From NCBI GenBank assembly GCA_934647235.1, contig CAKUFG010000012.1, positions 1 to 64,000 of the forward strand: 64,000 nucleotides of DNA. The letters run 5' to 3'. How positions within the stretch are numbered: position 1 is the first letter of the stretch; the number at the start of each line of letters is the position of its first letter. Under the pieces are notes generated by a model. The model ran no database searches, was not told where the DNA came from, and was given only the letters and a program-made list of their open reading frames with translations. Below are positions 18,539-26,386 of the stretch, piece after piece. Both the position numbers and the translations under genes were made by a program. Origin of the DNA: an uncultured Clostridia bacterium. Lineage in GTDB: Bacteria; Bacillota; Clostridia; Christensenellales; Aristaeellaceae.

Positions 18539-19250
18539 GTTTATCCTGCGGCTTACCGAGGCGCTGCGCCGCCAGAATGTGGCGGACGCAGACGATGTGA
18601 TTGCGGAGTATCAGCAGCATTTTGCGTTCAAGCTGGCCGACGGCTATTCAGAGGAGGAAATCGCGGCCCGGCTGGGCGATCCCGCCGCGCTGGCCGCACA
18701 GTTTGCGCAGAGCGGCGCGCCGGAAAAGAAAAGCGCCAGAAAGCCGCTGCTTGCGGCGGGCCTGGGGCTGGCTGATCTGTTTGCGGGGATGTTCTTCCTG
18801 CTGCTGATCGCCTGGGGCGTGGTGATGGCCGCTGCGGCGCTGGCAAGCGGGACGCTGGCTGTCTGCCTGGTGGGCGGCCTGAGCATTGGCTCGCTCATTC
18901 CGCCGATTCCCTACTGGTGCGGCGCGGTGATGGGCTTTGCCTTTGCCGCCCTGGCAGTACTGCTGGCTGCTGGCTGTGTCTATTACGCCGCGTTTGTGCG
19001 GCAGCTGATGCGCAGCTTCGGCCGCTTTCAGCATAACGCGCTGGCGGAAGCCTCCGACAGGGCGGCGCTGCCCGCGCTTGCGTTTTCTCCGCAGTTTTCC
19101 GCAAGGGCCAGGCGCCGCCTGCGCAGCACGGCCCTGATTGCCTTGGCGCTGTTTGCCGCCTGCTTTGTGCTGGGGTACATCGCGTGCAGCCTCTCCGCCG
19201 GAACGCTGCAGTTCTGGCATGCCTGGGGCTGGTTTGGCTATGCGGGGTGA
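18525..19250 (+). CDS. DUF1700 (HAAS) membrane protein
   Basis: 241 residues. N-terminal HAAS helical domain (MTKNEFILRLTEAL to RLGDPAALAAQFA, about 1-65) followed by four hydrophobic segments in the C-terminal part. These proteins accompany PadR regulators and are thought to pass or modulate a membrane signal; biochemical activity is unknown. Three in-frame ATGs (18516, 18519, 18525) exist; 18525 is 9 nt after GGAGG. Overlaps padR by 14 bp. Confidence 0.85.
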   Translation: MTKNEFILRLTEALRRQNVADADDVIAEYQQHFAFKLADGYSEEEIAARLGDPAALAAQFAQSGAPEKKSARKPLLAAGLGLADLFAGMFFLLLIAWGVVMAAAALASGTLAVCLVGGLSIGSLIPPIPYWCGAVMGFAFAALAVLLAAGCVYYAAFVRQLMRSFGRFQHNALAEASDRAALPALAFSPQFSARARRRLRSTALIALALFAACFVLGYIACSLSAGTLQFWHAWGWFGYAG

Positions 19251-19256
19251 GGGCGT

Positions 19257-19954
19257 ATGTGCGGCCTGAACGCGGCCGCGCTGGTGATCTTTGGCTGCCT
19301 CAGCGTCTGCGCGCAGCAACTATGCAAACGCCCGGCAAAAAGCCGCAATCGCACGATCAGAATGATCTGCGCGGCGCTGCTGACGCTGAACCTTGCGCGC
19401 TACCTGGTGGTTTTCCCATTCGTTCGGCATAACGCGCGCTTTCCGGTGGAGTTCTCCTCGGTATCCTTTTTTGCCGTTCCTATCATCTGCCTCAGCGGCA
19501 GCCGCCGCGCCGGAAGCTGGGCTGCCTATTCGGGGCTGATGGCTGGATTCTTTTACTTCATGGCGTTGATCCTCGCGGGCGGAAGGCTGTATCAGGCGTA
19601 TCCGCCGCGCGAAATCTATATCTCCATGTTCTGCCATGGAGCGGTCTATCTGTGCGGCTTTGTATCCATTGCGACGGAGGCTTACGCCCCAAAGGACGCG
19701 CCCAGGCTGGCGCTGGGAGTGGCGCTGGTCGCCGCCTGGGCCGCGCTGCTGCGGCCGCTGGAATATGGACGCGAGCGGCTGCTGATCTATATCCTGATGG
19801 ACGGCGCGTGCGTAAAGCGCTTTCTGCCGCAGCATGCGTGGCATGCCGCGCTGCCTGCGTATTACGGCGCCCTTGCGGCGGCGGTGCTGCTGAGCATCCG
19901 TGGATTCTTTGGCAGCAATAAGCGGCAGTACCGCAGGTTCTGCAAAAAGCATAA
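19257..19954 (+). CDS. Multi-pass membrane protein; native stop codon apparently lost
   Basis: About 232 recognisable residues with six or seven hydrophobic segments, resembling uncharacterised clostridial membrane proteins (a motif like PVEFSSVSFFAVPII, a conserved FCHG, and LRPLEYGRER). It starts 6 bp after DUF1700 and so belongs to the PadR operon. Odd point: in this frame there is no stop until 20534, which would carry translation through the terminator at 19960-19994 and 525 bp into the antisense of the permease gene. A TAA at 19952-19954 comes into frame if one base is added in the A5 run just before it, so a one-base slip (real or sequencing error) is likely. The end given is therefore inferred. 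Confidence 0.6.
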
Positions 19955-19959
19955 AGGGA

Positions 19960-19994
19960 GGCCCCAATCGCTGCTTTCAGCATCGATTGGGGCC
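19960..19994. terminator. Bidirectional terminator between convergent genes
   Basis: Perfect 11-bp stem GGCCCCAATCG (19960-19970/19984-19994) with a 13-nt loop; short T-rich tracts on both sides. Separates the PadR operon from the BceAB-like genes. Confidence 0.75.
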
Positions 19995-20009
19995 TTGGCG
20001 CATTTGCGT

Positions 20010-22064
20010 TTACTGCAGTCCTTTGCTCTTTGCATCCTTGGCCGCGCCGCTTACCAGGCGGTAATAGGAGTTGGACGTGGCGCGGTACACCAGCGCGTAG
20101 AGCAGGCCGAATACCACAAAGGTGATTGCCGTGGTGCCCAGCAGCAGCGGCAGATCGTACAGGCAGAACAGCATCAGCAGCTTGTGGAGCATCGGGAAGG
20201 CGAAGCCCAGATGCAGGCCAGCAAAGCCCAGCGGCAGGAAGAATACCATCAGCATTTGCGCGTTGACGCTGCGGCGGATATCGCGCTGCGTCATGCCAAT
20301 CTTGCGCATGATGGCAAAACGCGGCTGATCCTCGTAGCCCTCGGAGATCTGCTTGTAGTAGATGATCAGCACCGCGGCGGCGGCAAATACCAGACTCAGC
20401 ATAACTCCCAGAAACAGCAGCCCGCCGTACATGCCGTAATAATCAGCGGCTTCTTGCGCCAGCAGCTCAACTTTGATTGCGCGGCCCAGCGTCGGCACGC
20501 CGTCCAGCAGGATGGCGATTTCCAATTCGGATGAATCGATCTGATCCGCCTTCGCGCAGTCAAAGGCGTTGAGGTAATGATAGTTCAGCCCAAGGCTGGG
20601 ATCCTCGGCCGCCTGCTGCGCCAGCGCGCCCAGCATGGCCTGCAGATCGTCCGCAACCACAAACAGCGTGCCTACGACGTTCATGGCCGCCGCGCTGTTG
20701 GTGGGAAAATCGTTCAGCAGCGCCTTCACATGGTAGGATGCGCCGCCCAGCAGGGCAAAGGTATCGCCCTTGAAGCTGGCGCGATAGGGATGAATCAGCA
20801 CTTCGTCCGCCGCCAGCGTTTCGGCGCTGCCGGTGATGCGGTTGTAATCATCCAGCGGCACAAAGCAGAACTGATACACCTGGCTGAGGCGGCTGACGCT
20901 GTTGGCACGGTCGGCAGGGGCATGCAGGTCAACCGTGCCGTCTTCCAGCGGGCCGTAGCCCGTGACGGCGCGATAGAGCAGCTGCCGCTCGGGGAAAAGG
21001 CCGGCGTCGGAAATCACCTTGTCCATGCAGGCATAGGCGGCGCGGGCGTTTTCATCACTGAGCTTTTCAAGCGCATCCACCAGCAGATCGATATTTACAT
21101 CGCGCGGATAGCGGGCGCGCAGCAGGCTTTCCGAGCCAAAGTACAGGCAGGTGGTGGAGGAAATGGTGACCAGCACCATCGTGGCCAGGATGCAGATGGA
21201 GGCCAGCCCCGCGCCGTTGCGCTTCATGCGGTAGGTCATGGAGGCGACGGATACGAAGTGGCGCGCCTGATAATAGAAGCGCTTGTTCTTTTGCAGCAGG
21301 CGGCACAGCACAACGGAGCCCGCGATGAACAGCAGATAGGTGGCGATGATGACCATGATGACGGCCACGAAGAACCATGTCAGCGCCTCCAGCGGCTGCT
21401 GAATGGATACCGCCAGATAATAGGCGGCCGCCAGCAGCGCTGCGCCGAGCACGCCCAGCGCATAGTTGGCGCGCGGGGGCTTTTCGCCCGCGCTTTCGCT
21501 GCGCATTAGCTCCGCCGGGCTGGACAGGCGCACCTGCCCCTGGTCAAAGAGCGCCATCAGCGCGAAAATCGCGGCGAACAGCAGCGCCGTATCGCGGATA
21601 GCGGAGACGGAAATGGTGAAGGTAAAGGTGACGCTGCCGCGCAGCAGATTGACCAGCAGCAGCTCGCACAGCTTGGACAAAAGGATGCCCAGCGCCAGCC
21701 CGCCCAGCAGCGACAGCGCCGCGCTCAGCAGCGCCTCCCAAAGCAGGATGCGGCCGATGCTGCGCTTGCCCATGCCCAGCATGTTGTACAGGCCAAACTC
21801 CCGCTTGCGGCGGCGAATCAGAAAGGAATGCGAATAGAACAGAAAGATGGCCGAGAACACCGCCATGACGCCCTTGCCCAGCTGCAGGATCATGGTGGTG
21901 CTGGTGCCGCCGCGCATGGTGCGGATGACCGGCGAAACGCCCAGGAAGGCGACGATATAGCTGACGCACACAATGCCGGTGCAGGCAAGCAGATAAGGGG
22001 TGTAGAGCTGGCGGTTCTTGCGGATACCGCTGACGGCCAGCATGGGGAAAAAGCCTGCCTTCAT
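20010..22064 (-). CDS. BceB-type ABC transporter permease
   Basis: 684 residues, FtsX-type permease of the peptide-antibiotic resistance class. About ten hydrophobic segments, with a large extracellular domain between the mid-protein helices (about 300-530), the hallmark of BceB proteins that bind lipid-cycle antibiotics or their target complexes. Its ATG overlaps the ATPase stop codon by 4 bp. BceB proteins also relay drug presence to the intramembrane-sensing kinase; the kinase in this window is at 13.8 kb. Confidence 0.9.
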   Translation of the reverse strand: MKAGFFPMLAVSGIRKNRQLYTPYLLACTGIVCVSYIVAFLGVSPVIRTMRGGTSTTMILQLGKGVMAVFSAIFLFYSHSFLIRRRKREFGLYNMLGMGKRSIGRILLWEALLSAALSLLGGLALGILLSKLCELLLVNLLRGSVTFTFTISVSAIRDTALLFAAIFALMALFDQGQVRLSSPAELMRSESAGEKPPRANYALGVLGAALLAAAYYLAVSIQQPLEALTWFFVAVIMVIIATYLLFIAGSVVLCRLLQKNKRFYYQARHFVSVASMTYRMKRNGAGLASICILATMVLVTISSTTCLYFGSESLLRARYPRDVNIDLLVDALEKLSDENARAAYACMDKVISDAGLFPERQLLYRAVTGYGPLEDGTVDLHAPADRANSVSRLSQVYQFCFVPLDDYNRITGSAETLAADEVLIHPYRASFKGDTFALLGGASYHVKALLNDFPTNSAAAMNVVGTLFVVADDLQAMLGALAQQAAEDPSLGLNYHYLNAFDCAKADQIDSSELEIAILLDGVPTLGRAIKVELLAQEAADYYGMYGGLLFLGVMLSLVFAAAAVLIIYYKQISEGYEDQPRFAIMRKIGMTQRDIRRSVNAQMLMVFFLPLGFAGLHLGFAFPMLHKLLMLFCLYDLPLLLGTTAITFVVFGLLYALVYRATSNSYYRLVSGAAKDAKSKGLQ

Positions 22065-22825
22065 TGCGCGTCACCGCCCGATTGCAGCATGGTCAGCGCG
22101 TCGGAAATGCGCTGGTAGAACTGCTCGTTATTGCAGTCGCCCCGGTAAAGCTGGTGGAACACCTCGCCGTCCTTGATAAACAGCACGCGCCCGGCATGGC
22201 TGGCGGCCTTGACGGAGTGGGTAACCATCAGGATGGTCTGCCCGTAGGTGTTGATCAGATGGAACAGGCGCAGCAGCTCGTCCGTAGAGCGGGAATCCAG
22301 CGCGCCGGTAGGCTCGTCGGCCAGCAGGATGCGCGGTTCGGTAATCAGCGCGCGGGCCACGGCGGCACGCTGCTTCTGCCCGCCGGAAACCTCATAGGGG
22401 TACTTTTTCAGCAGGTAGTCGATGCCCAGCTGCTGCGCCAGGGGCGCGATGCGCTTGCGCATTTCGGCGTGGGATTTGCCCGCCAGCACCAGCGGCAGAT
22501 AGATGTTATCCTCGATGGAAAAGGTATCCAGCAGATTGAACTCCTGAAACACAAAGCCCAGATGATCGCGGCGGAAGGCGGCGATATCCTGCTCGCGCAG
22601 CGTGCTCAGATCCTTGCCGTCCAGCAGCACGCTGCCGCCCGTGGGACGATCCAGCGCGGCCAGCAGGTTCAGCAGCGTTGTTTTGCCCGAGCCCGACTCG
22701 CCCATGATGGCGACGTATTCGCCCTCTTCCACGGTAAAATTCACGTTCTTCAGCGCTTCCACGCGGTTGCCGCCAAAGCGGGATACATAGGTTTTCTGCA
22801 GGCCCTTGACCTCCAGCATGCTCAT
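22061..22825 (-). CDS. BceA-type ABC transporter ATPase
   Basis: 254 residues. Walker A GESGSGKTT, signature SGGQKQR, Walker B ILLADEPTGALD and the Q-loop are all present, typical of the MacB/LolD/BceA clade. AAGGAGG precedes ATG 22825 by 8 nt. First gene of a two-gene operon with the BceB-type permease, probably conferring resistance to cell-wall-active peptides and controlled by a BceR-like operator upstream. Confidence 0.93.
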   Translation of the reverse strand: MSMLEVKGLQKTYVSRFGGNRVEALKNVNFTVEEGEYVAIMGESGSGKTTLLNLLAALDRPTGGSVLLDGKDLSTLREQDIAAFRRDHLGFVFQEFNLLDTFSIEDNIYLPLVLAGKSHAEMRKRIAPLAQQLGIDYLLKKYPYEVSGGQKQRAAVARALITEPRILLADEPTGALDSRSTDELLRLFHLINTYGQTILMVTHSVKAASHAGRVLFIKDGEVFHQLYRGDCNNEQFYQRISDALTMLQSGGDAQ

Positions 22826-22857
22826 AAAATCAACCTCCTTGCGGGTTTTACGCGCTG

Positions 22858-22932
22858 ATTATAGCAGGCGGCGGGCAGGCCGCGCCATCGAATCGCCTTA
22901 CATTTTGCCGCCCGCAGCTTACATTATTGTAA
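22858..22932 (-). promoter_or_regulatory. BceR-type operator and promoter of the transporter operon
   Basis: On the minus strand a TGCTATAAT extended -10 lies at 22866-22858. Upstream is a perfect inverted repeat TTACA-N4-TGTAA (22919-22932), the consensus recognised by BceR-family regulators, plus a second half-site TTACA at 22898-22902 exactly 21 bp away (two helical turns). The operator thus links this operon to the BceRS-like pair at 13.2-14.8 kb. Confidence 0.75.
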
Positions 22933-23033
22933 CATAAAACCGCGCGGCGGAGCATGAAAAAAGAGCGCCTTGCCTGCCAAAACAGCGCGCAGACAGACGA
23001 ATAGAATATTTTTGAGAAAATTGAAAAAAGTAC

Positions 23034-23062
23034 TTGCATTTCTGGGTAAAGTGCGCTATAAT
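23034..23062 (+). promoter_or_regulatory. Promoter of tRNA-Arg
   Basis: TTGCAT (23034-23039), 17-bp spacer, TATAAT (23057-23062), 35 bp before the mature tRNA 5' end. Confidence 0.8.
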
Positions 23063-23097
23063 GTACAAGCTGTCAGAGAGACAGCCCACTGGCAGAT

Positions 23098-23174
23098 GCG
23101 CCCCTAGCTCAGCTGGATAGAGTGTTTGACTACGAATCAAAAGGTCGTGGGTTCGAATCCCGCGGGGCGCGCCA
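23098..23174 (+). tRNA. tRNA-Arg (anticodon ACG)
   Basis: 77 nt including encoded CCA (23172-23174). Acceptor GCGCCCC pairs with GGGGCGC; D-stem GCTC/GAGT; anticodon stem TTTGA/TCAAA with loop CTACGAA, anticodon ACG; T-arm GTGGG-TTCGAAT-CCCGC. It reads CGN arginine codons after deamination of A34. Its 3' end borders an AT-richer islet, a common integration position. Confidence 0.97.
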
Positions 23175-23180
23175 ACGAAG

Positions 23181-23212
23181 TCCTCATGCTTATGAAGCAT
23201 GAGGATTTTTTT
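23181..23212 (+). terminator. Terminator of tRNA-Arg
   Basis: Perfect 11-bp stem TCCTCATGCTT (23181-23191/23195-23205) with ATG loop and seven T. Confidence 0.95.
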
Positions 23213-23553
23213 GTGTATATAAACGGACATAGCTTCAGCAACAGGTCATATAAATATGGATGATGCTTGATATGACCTCTGAACAATTCAATTGATATTA
23301 CATGGCTCTTTATTGCGGGAAAGCTTAGCCGCTTTGAAAATGATGAATTGCGGATTTGCCGCATTCGTCTGAAAAACCTGCACAAACGGCACTAGATGGA
23401 ATATCCGCTTGTATTATATTGACATTTATGCTTGCTTTTGATATACTAAATTACAAGATAATGGACAGCGATTTGCTAAATTATTCTATGCTGCTTTGAT
23501 TTGAGCTGGAGAAGCTGGCAGCTGAAGGACGGCTTACTGCTTTTCAGACAAAT
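23213..23553. other. AT-rich stretch before the islet ATPase gene
   Basis: No intact gene. Base composition is clearly poorer in GC than the flanks. A stopless reading frame without start codon runs to a TAG at 23393-23395 and ends in basic residues; it could be the tail of a lost gene. From 23461 an ATG opens a frame that is interrupted by TGA at 23497-23499 and otherwise continues directly into the ATPase gene. Confidence 0.5.
23419..23447 (+). promoter_or_regulatory. Promoter of the islet
   Basis: TTGACA (23419-23424), 17-bp spacer, TATACT (23442-23447): near-consensus. Transcription would start around 23454, about 100 bp before the ATPase ATG and only a few bases before the ATG at 23461. 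Confidence 0.75.
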
Positions 23554-25092
23554 ATGTCAGATGAATCCCAAATTACCCCATATAAGGCGTTTGTGAATTG
23601 CATCAAGATGGGCGATGAGCTCAATAGCGACGATGGAGATGAACTGCTGGAAATTGTCGAAGGTGAATTTGACAGGAAGCTGGCGAACGGTCTTCGCTGG
23701 AGAGTCTTTTCTCTGGACACAGAGACGTCCTTTGATCATGAAGATGAAAATGAGGAAGCAAAACCTCGTCTGCCTGAAAATGAAAAGAAAGTCAATCCGG
23801 AGCCGATTGGAAATGTAATGGAAGGCGATAAACCAAAGGAGGAACCTAGCGATGCTGCAGATGCGGTCAAAGCAGAGACTGAAGCAAATAGCAGCAATCA
23901 TGAAGACGGCTCGCCTGACGCTGACGATAGCCTTGATAAGCCTGTGTCGATCGATTCCGACGAGGATTATGTAATCGCACGAAATTGTAAAGAAAGCAGC
24001 GGGCTGCCTTCACTGAATAAAATTAAAGCAGCATTCAACAGTATTAATGGAGCCCTGCTGTTGGATATCTTTACCTTGCCCAAAATCCGCCGCCATGCTT
24101 CTGGAAATGCTGGCGTGCATGAAATACCGGCTGCGGAAAAGCTCAGCAGTATCAGCTATAAAGAAACAACAACAACGATGCCGACCATAAAAAGGAGGAT
24201 TCAGAAAATGACTCAACAAATCAGCGTTCCCGGCGCCAGCGCTGCTTCGCAGACTTCCTTCCCTGATTTTTCCGGATATCCGGAAAATGCATACAAGCTT
24301 CCCGGTACGTTCAATGGCGTTGAGCAGAACCCTGGAGTGCGCATTACGGATGAGGAACTGACCAAAGGCGTTTTGCTTCTGGGAAGTACTGCAAGCGGAA
24401 AAACGAACACGATGACGATGCTCGCCGGCCAGGTGCTCGCACAGCTTGAAAATAATGATATCGCTGTATTCCTTGATGTCCTGGGCGGCTATAAGGAGCT
24501 TTTCTGCCGCAGGGGGGATGGATATCTTGATGCGGCGACAAACTTCTTTGTGTGGATGCAGGGAGTAGACGACGGTAAGTCAACGCCTGTTTCGCCTGCT
24601 GTGTTTGGGCCAAGAGGCAGCGGACATGCGCTCTTTTTTGAGTTTGATCCGAGGACTATGGATGCTCAGAAGCGTGGAATTTCGCTGTTCATTGACAGTT
24701 TGATTGCAGATCGTGCGGAGCATCCGACCGGGAAGACCTATTTGTTCTTGGACGATTTTGCGATGCTTCCGGGGCTTCGGCATTTGGATAAGGCGCTGGA
24801 TCAGTTTTGCGTCATCGCCGCGCTTCAGGGCATCGGGCAGCTGCAAAAGCAGTATTCCGAAGAAGAAGCCAAGCAGATTCTGGATTCTTTCCAGTCTGTA
24901 ATCGCATTCAAATGCGCGGAAGACAGCGTCCGGTGGCTGCAGGAGAAGATGGGGCGTGGGAGCGACCATAAACAGCCCAGCATTGAACTGCAGGAGGTAC
25001 AGCAGCTTATGCGGGGCGAGGCTTTTGTAAAGCTGGTCAATCATCCTGTGTTCAAGTATTGTTTCAGCCCCATCGATGGTATTTGCCTATAA
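23554..25092 (+). CDS. VirD4/TraG-like P-loop ATPase with long acidic N-terminal region
   Basis: 512 residues, no membrane segment. Residues 1-220 are low-complexity and acidic (Asp/Glu/Ser-rich, about 57-140) and match nothing I recognise. Residues 240-512 form a compact ATPase: Walker A GSTASGKT (277-284), Walker B LFLDDF (397-402) followed by the helical stretch and glutamine (about 425) seen in type IV coupling proteins. The usual Walker B Glu is Asp401. The all-alpha domain of true coupling proteins is missing. A strong ribosome site (24192-24198) precedes an in-frame ATG at 24208, so a 294-residue ATPase-only product is possible. Less GC-rich than the neighbours. Next gene begins 25 bp downstream. 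DNA or protein translocation is inference. Confidence 0.7.
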   Translation: MSDESQITPYKAFVNCIKMGDELNSDDGDELLEIVEGEFDRKLANGLRWRVFSLDTETSFDHEDENEEAKPRLPENEKKVNPEPIGNVMEGDKPKEEPSDAADAVKAETEANSSNHEDGSPDADDSLDKPVSIDSDEDYVIARNCKESSGLPSLNKIKAAFNSINGALLLDIFTLPKIRRHASGNAGVHEIPAAEKLSSISYKETTTTMPTIKRRIQKMTQQISVPGASAASQTSFPDFSGYPENAYKLPGTFNGVEQNPGVRITDEELTKGVLLLGSTASGKTNTMTMLAGQVLAQLENNDIAVFLDVLGGYKELFCRRGDGYLDAATNFFVWMQGVDDGKSTPVSPAVFGPRGSGHALFFEFDPRTMDAQKRGISLFIDSLIADRAEHPTGKTYLFLDDFAMLPGLRHLDKALDQFCVIAALQGIGQLQKQYSEEEAKQILDSFQSVIAFKCAEDSVRWLQEKMGRGSDHKQPSIELQEVQQLMRGEAFVKLVNHPVFKYCFSPIDGICL

Positions 25093-25117
25093 AGGGCGAA
25101 GAAAGGCTGCAGCACAC

Positions 25118-26278
25118 ATGAGCATGAAAAATCAAGAAATTGGCAAACGAGCAAGGCCCAAGGCGAAAACGCGCTATGGGCAAGAAAACTTGCTGCTCTC
25201 GTTCATTCGTTTGATTATGCCGGTAGCGCTGATGTGCGTTCTGAGCTTTCGGATCTGCAGCGCATATATTCCCGTTCTGAATATAGAAATATCCCAAACT
25301 GTGATGCAATGCATTTCAATTGTATTGCATTTTACCTCAGTGTTTTTCGGTGTGCATGAAAAATACCCCAGGGGCTGGCCTTACGAGCTCAGCTGCAGCT
25401 TTCTTGCGACAGAAATTGTTTTGTTCCTTTGCTTCATCCAATACCAGTTTGCCGCTGCGTGCACCCTGCTGGGCGTTCTGATTTGCTTTTTTGCCTGGCT
25501 GCTGATCTATGCGCGCAAGGAGCTTGACCTGATGTATTTTTCCGCAAGCCTTCCGATGCCGCTGCTCGACGATATAAGCGCATCCTTGAAAAGCGATGGA
25601 ACGGAACGCCGGTGTTTTCTGGTGGCGCTGCGGCGCTATATGACGATTGCAGCGGCGATCCTGCTGTCTGTTCCCGCGCTGCTGACGCTGATTGTATACT
25701 GCAGGGAAGGCGGCGTTAAGCAAACCGGCCAGACGAATGCAGTGATTGAAGCGAGCAGCGCAAATCAAATGCTGCTGAACATGGACACGATGCGGCTGTT
25801 TCAGAATGAAATCTGGAACAACTTAAGCGAGCAGGAGAGGATCGACGCGCTGCAGGTTGTTGCGGACATTGAGACAAACCATCTGGGCATCGCTCCGGTT
25901 GTTGTGGCTAACAAAGCCCTGGAAGCACATGCCACTGGCACCTATCAGCATCCGCAGAGAGTTGTTTATATTGACATGTTCAGGCACGGCGATGATGAAC
26001 CGATTGAGGCAATCATCACGATTCTGCACGAGTGCCGGCATGCTTTTCAGTATGACTGCGTAGACTCCTTGGATTGGGAGGACCAGGGCACACAAAACGG
26101 TATCTACTATGCGCAGGCGCGCCAGTGGCGATATGAACAGGACCACTATATATTCAGTACCGAAAGCGAGGAGGGGTATTATGACCAGGCGATTGAAAGG
26201 GATGCAAGGCAATATGCGGATGAAGGCATCGGCACATACTGGCAGTATATCAGCCTGAGTGATTTGCCCGCTCGGTAA
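25118..26278 (+). CDS. Membrane-anchored HExxH metallopeptidase (predicted)
   Basis: 386 residues from ATG 25118 (an in-frame ATG at 25076 overlaps the ATPase gene and lacks a ribosome site). Hydrophobic helices at about 30-54, 61-78, 92-131 (two) and 173-194, then a C-terminal domain carrying HECRH (304-308), a zincin HExxH motif, with Glu360/Asp362 of AIERDARQYA as likely third zinc ligand. The family is unknown to me beyond the zincin motif. Probably co-transcribed with the ATPase. The topology suggests the protease domain is held at the membrane surface; substrate unknown. Confidence 0.7.
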   Translation: MSMKNQEIGKRARPKAKTRYGQENLLLSFIRLIMPVALMCVLSFRICSAYIPVLNIEISQTVMQCISIVLHFTSVFFGVHEKYPRGWPYELSCSFLATEIVLFLCFIQYQFAAACTLLGVLICFFAWLLIYARKELDLMYFSASLPMPLLDDISASLKSDGTERRCFLVALRRYMTIAAAILLSVPALLTLIVYCREGGVKQTGQTNAVIEASSANQMLLNMDTMRLFQNEIWNNLSEQERIDALQVVADIETNHLGIAPVVVANKALEAHATGTYQHPQRVVYIDMFRHGDDEPIEAIITILHECRHAFQYDCVDSLDWEDQGTQNGIYYAQARQWRYEQDHYIFSTESEEGYYDQAIERDARQYADEGIGTYWQYISLSDLPAR

Positions 26279-26315
26279 TGCTGCAGACGTCAGCCTGGGC
26301 ATAGCTGCTTCAACG

Positions 26316-26360
26316 AAGAACCAAAGCCACCGGCTCAGCCGGTAGCTTTGGTTCTTTTGA
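26316..26360. terminator. Bidirectional terminator closing the islet
   Basis: Arms AAGAACCAAAGC (26316-26327) and GCTTTGGTTCTT (26345-26356) with an inner ACCGG/CCGGT stem and T-runs on both strands. Serves the metallopeptidase gene and the convergent isomerase gene. Confidence 0.9.
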
Positions 26361-26386
26361 GTGCTGATGGCGAATTAGCGCAAAGC

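Noticed and set aside
23098..26280. Integrative element with att sites at tRNA-Arg
   Set aside because: No integrase gene and no repeat of the tRNA 3' end at the far side of the islet was found.
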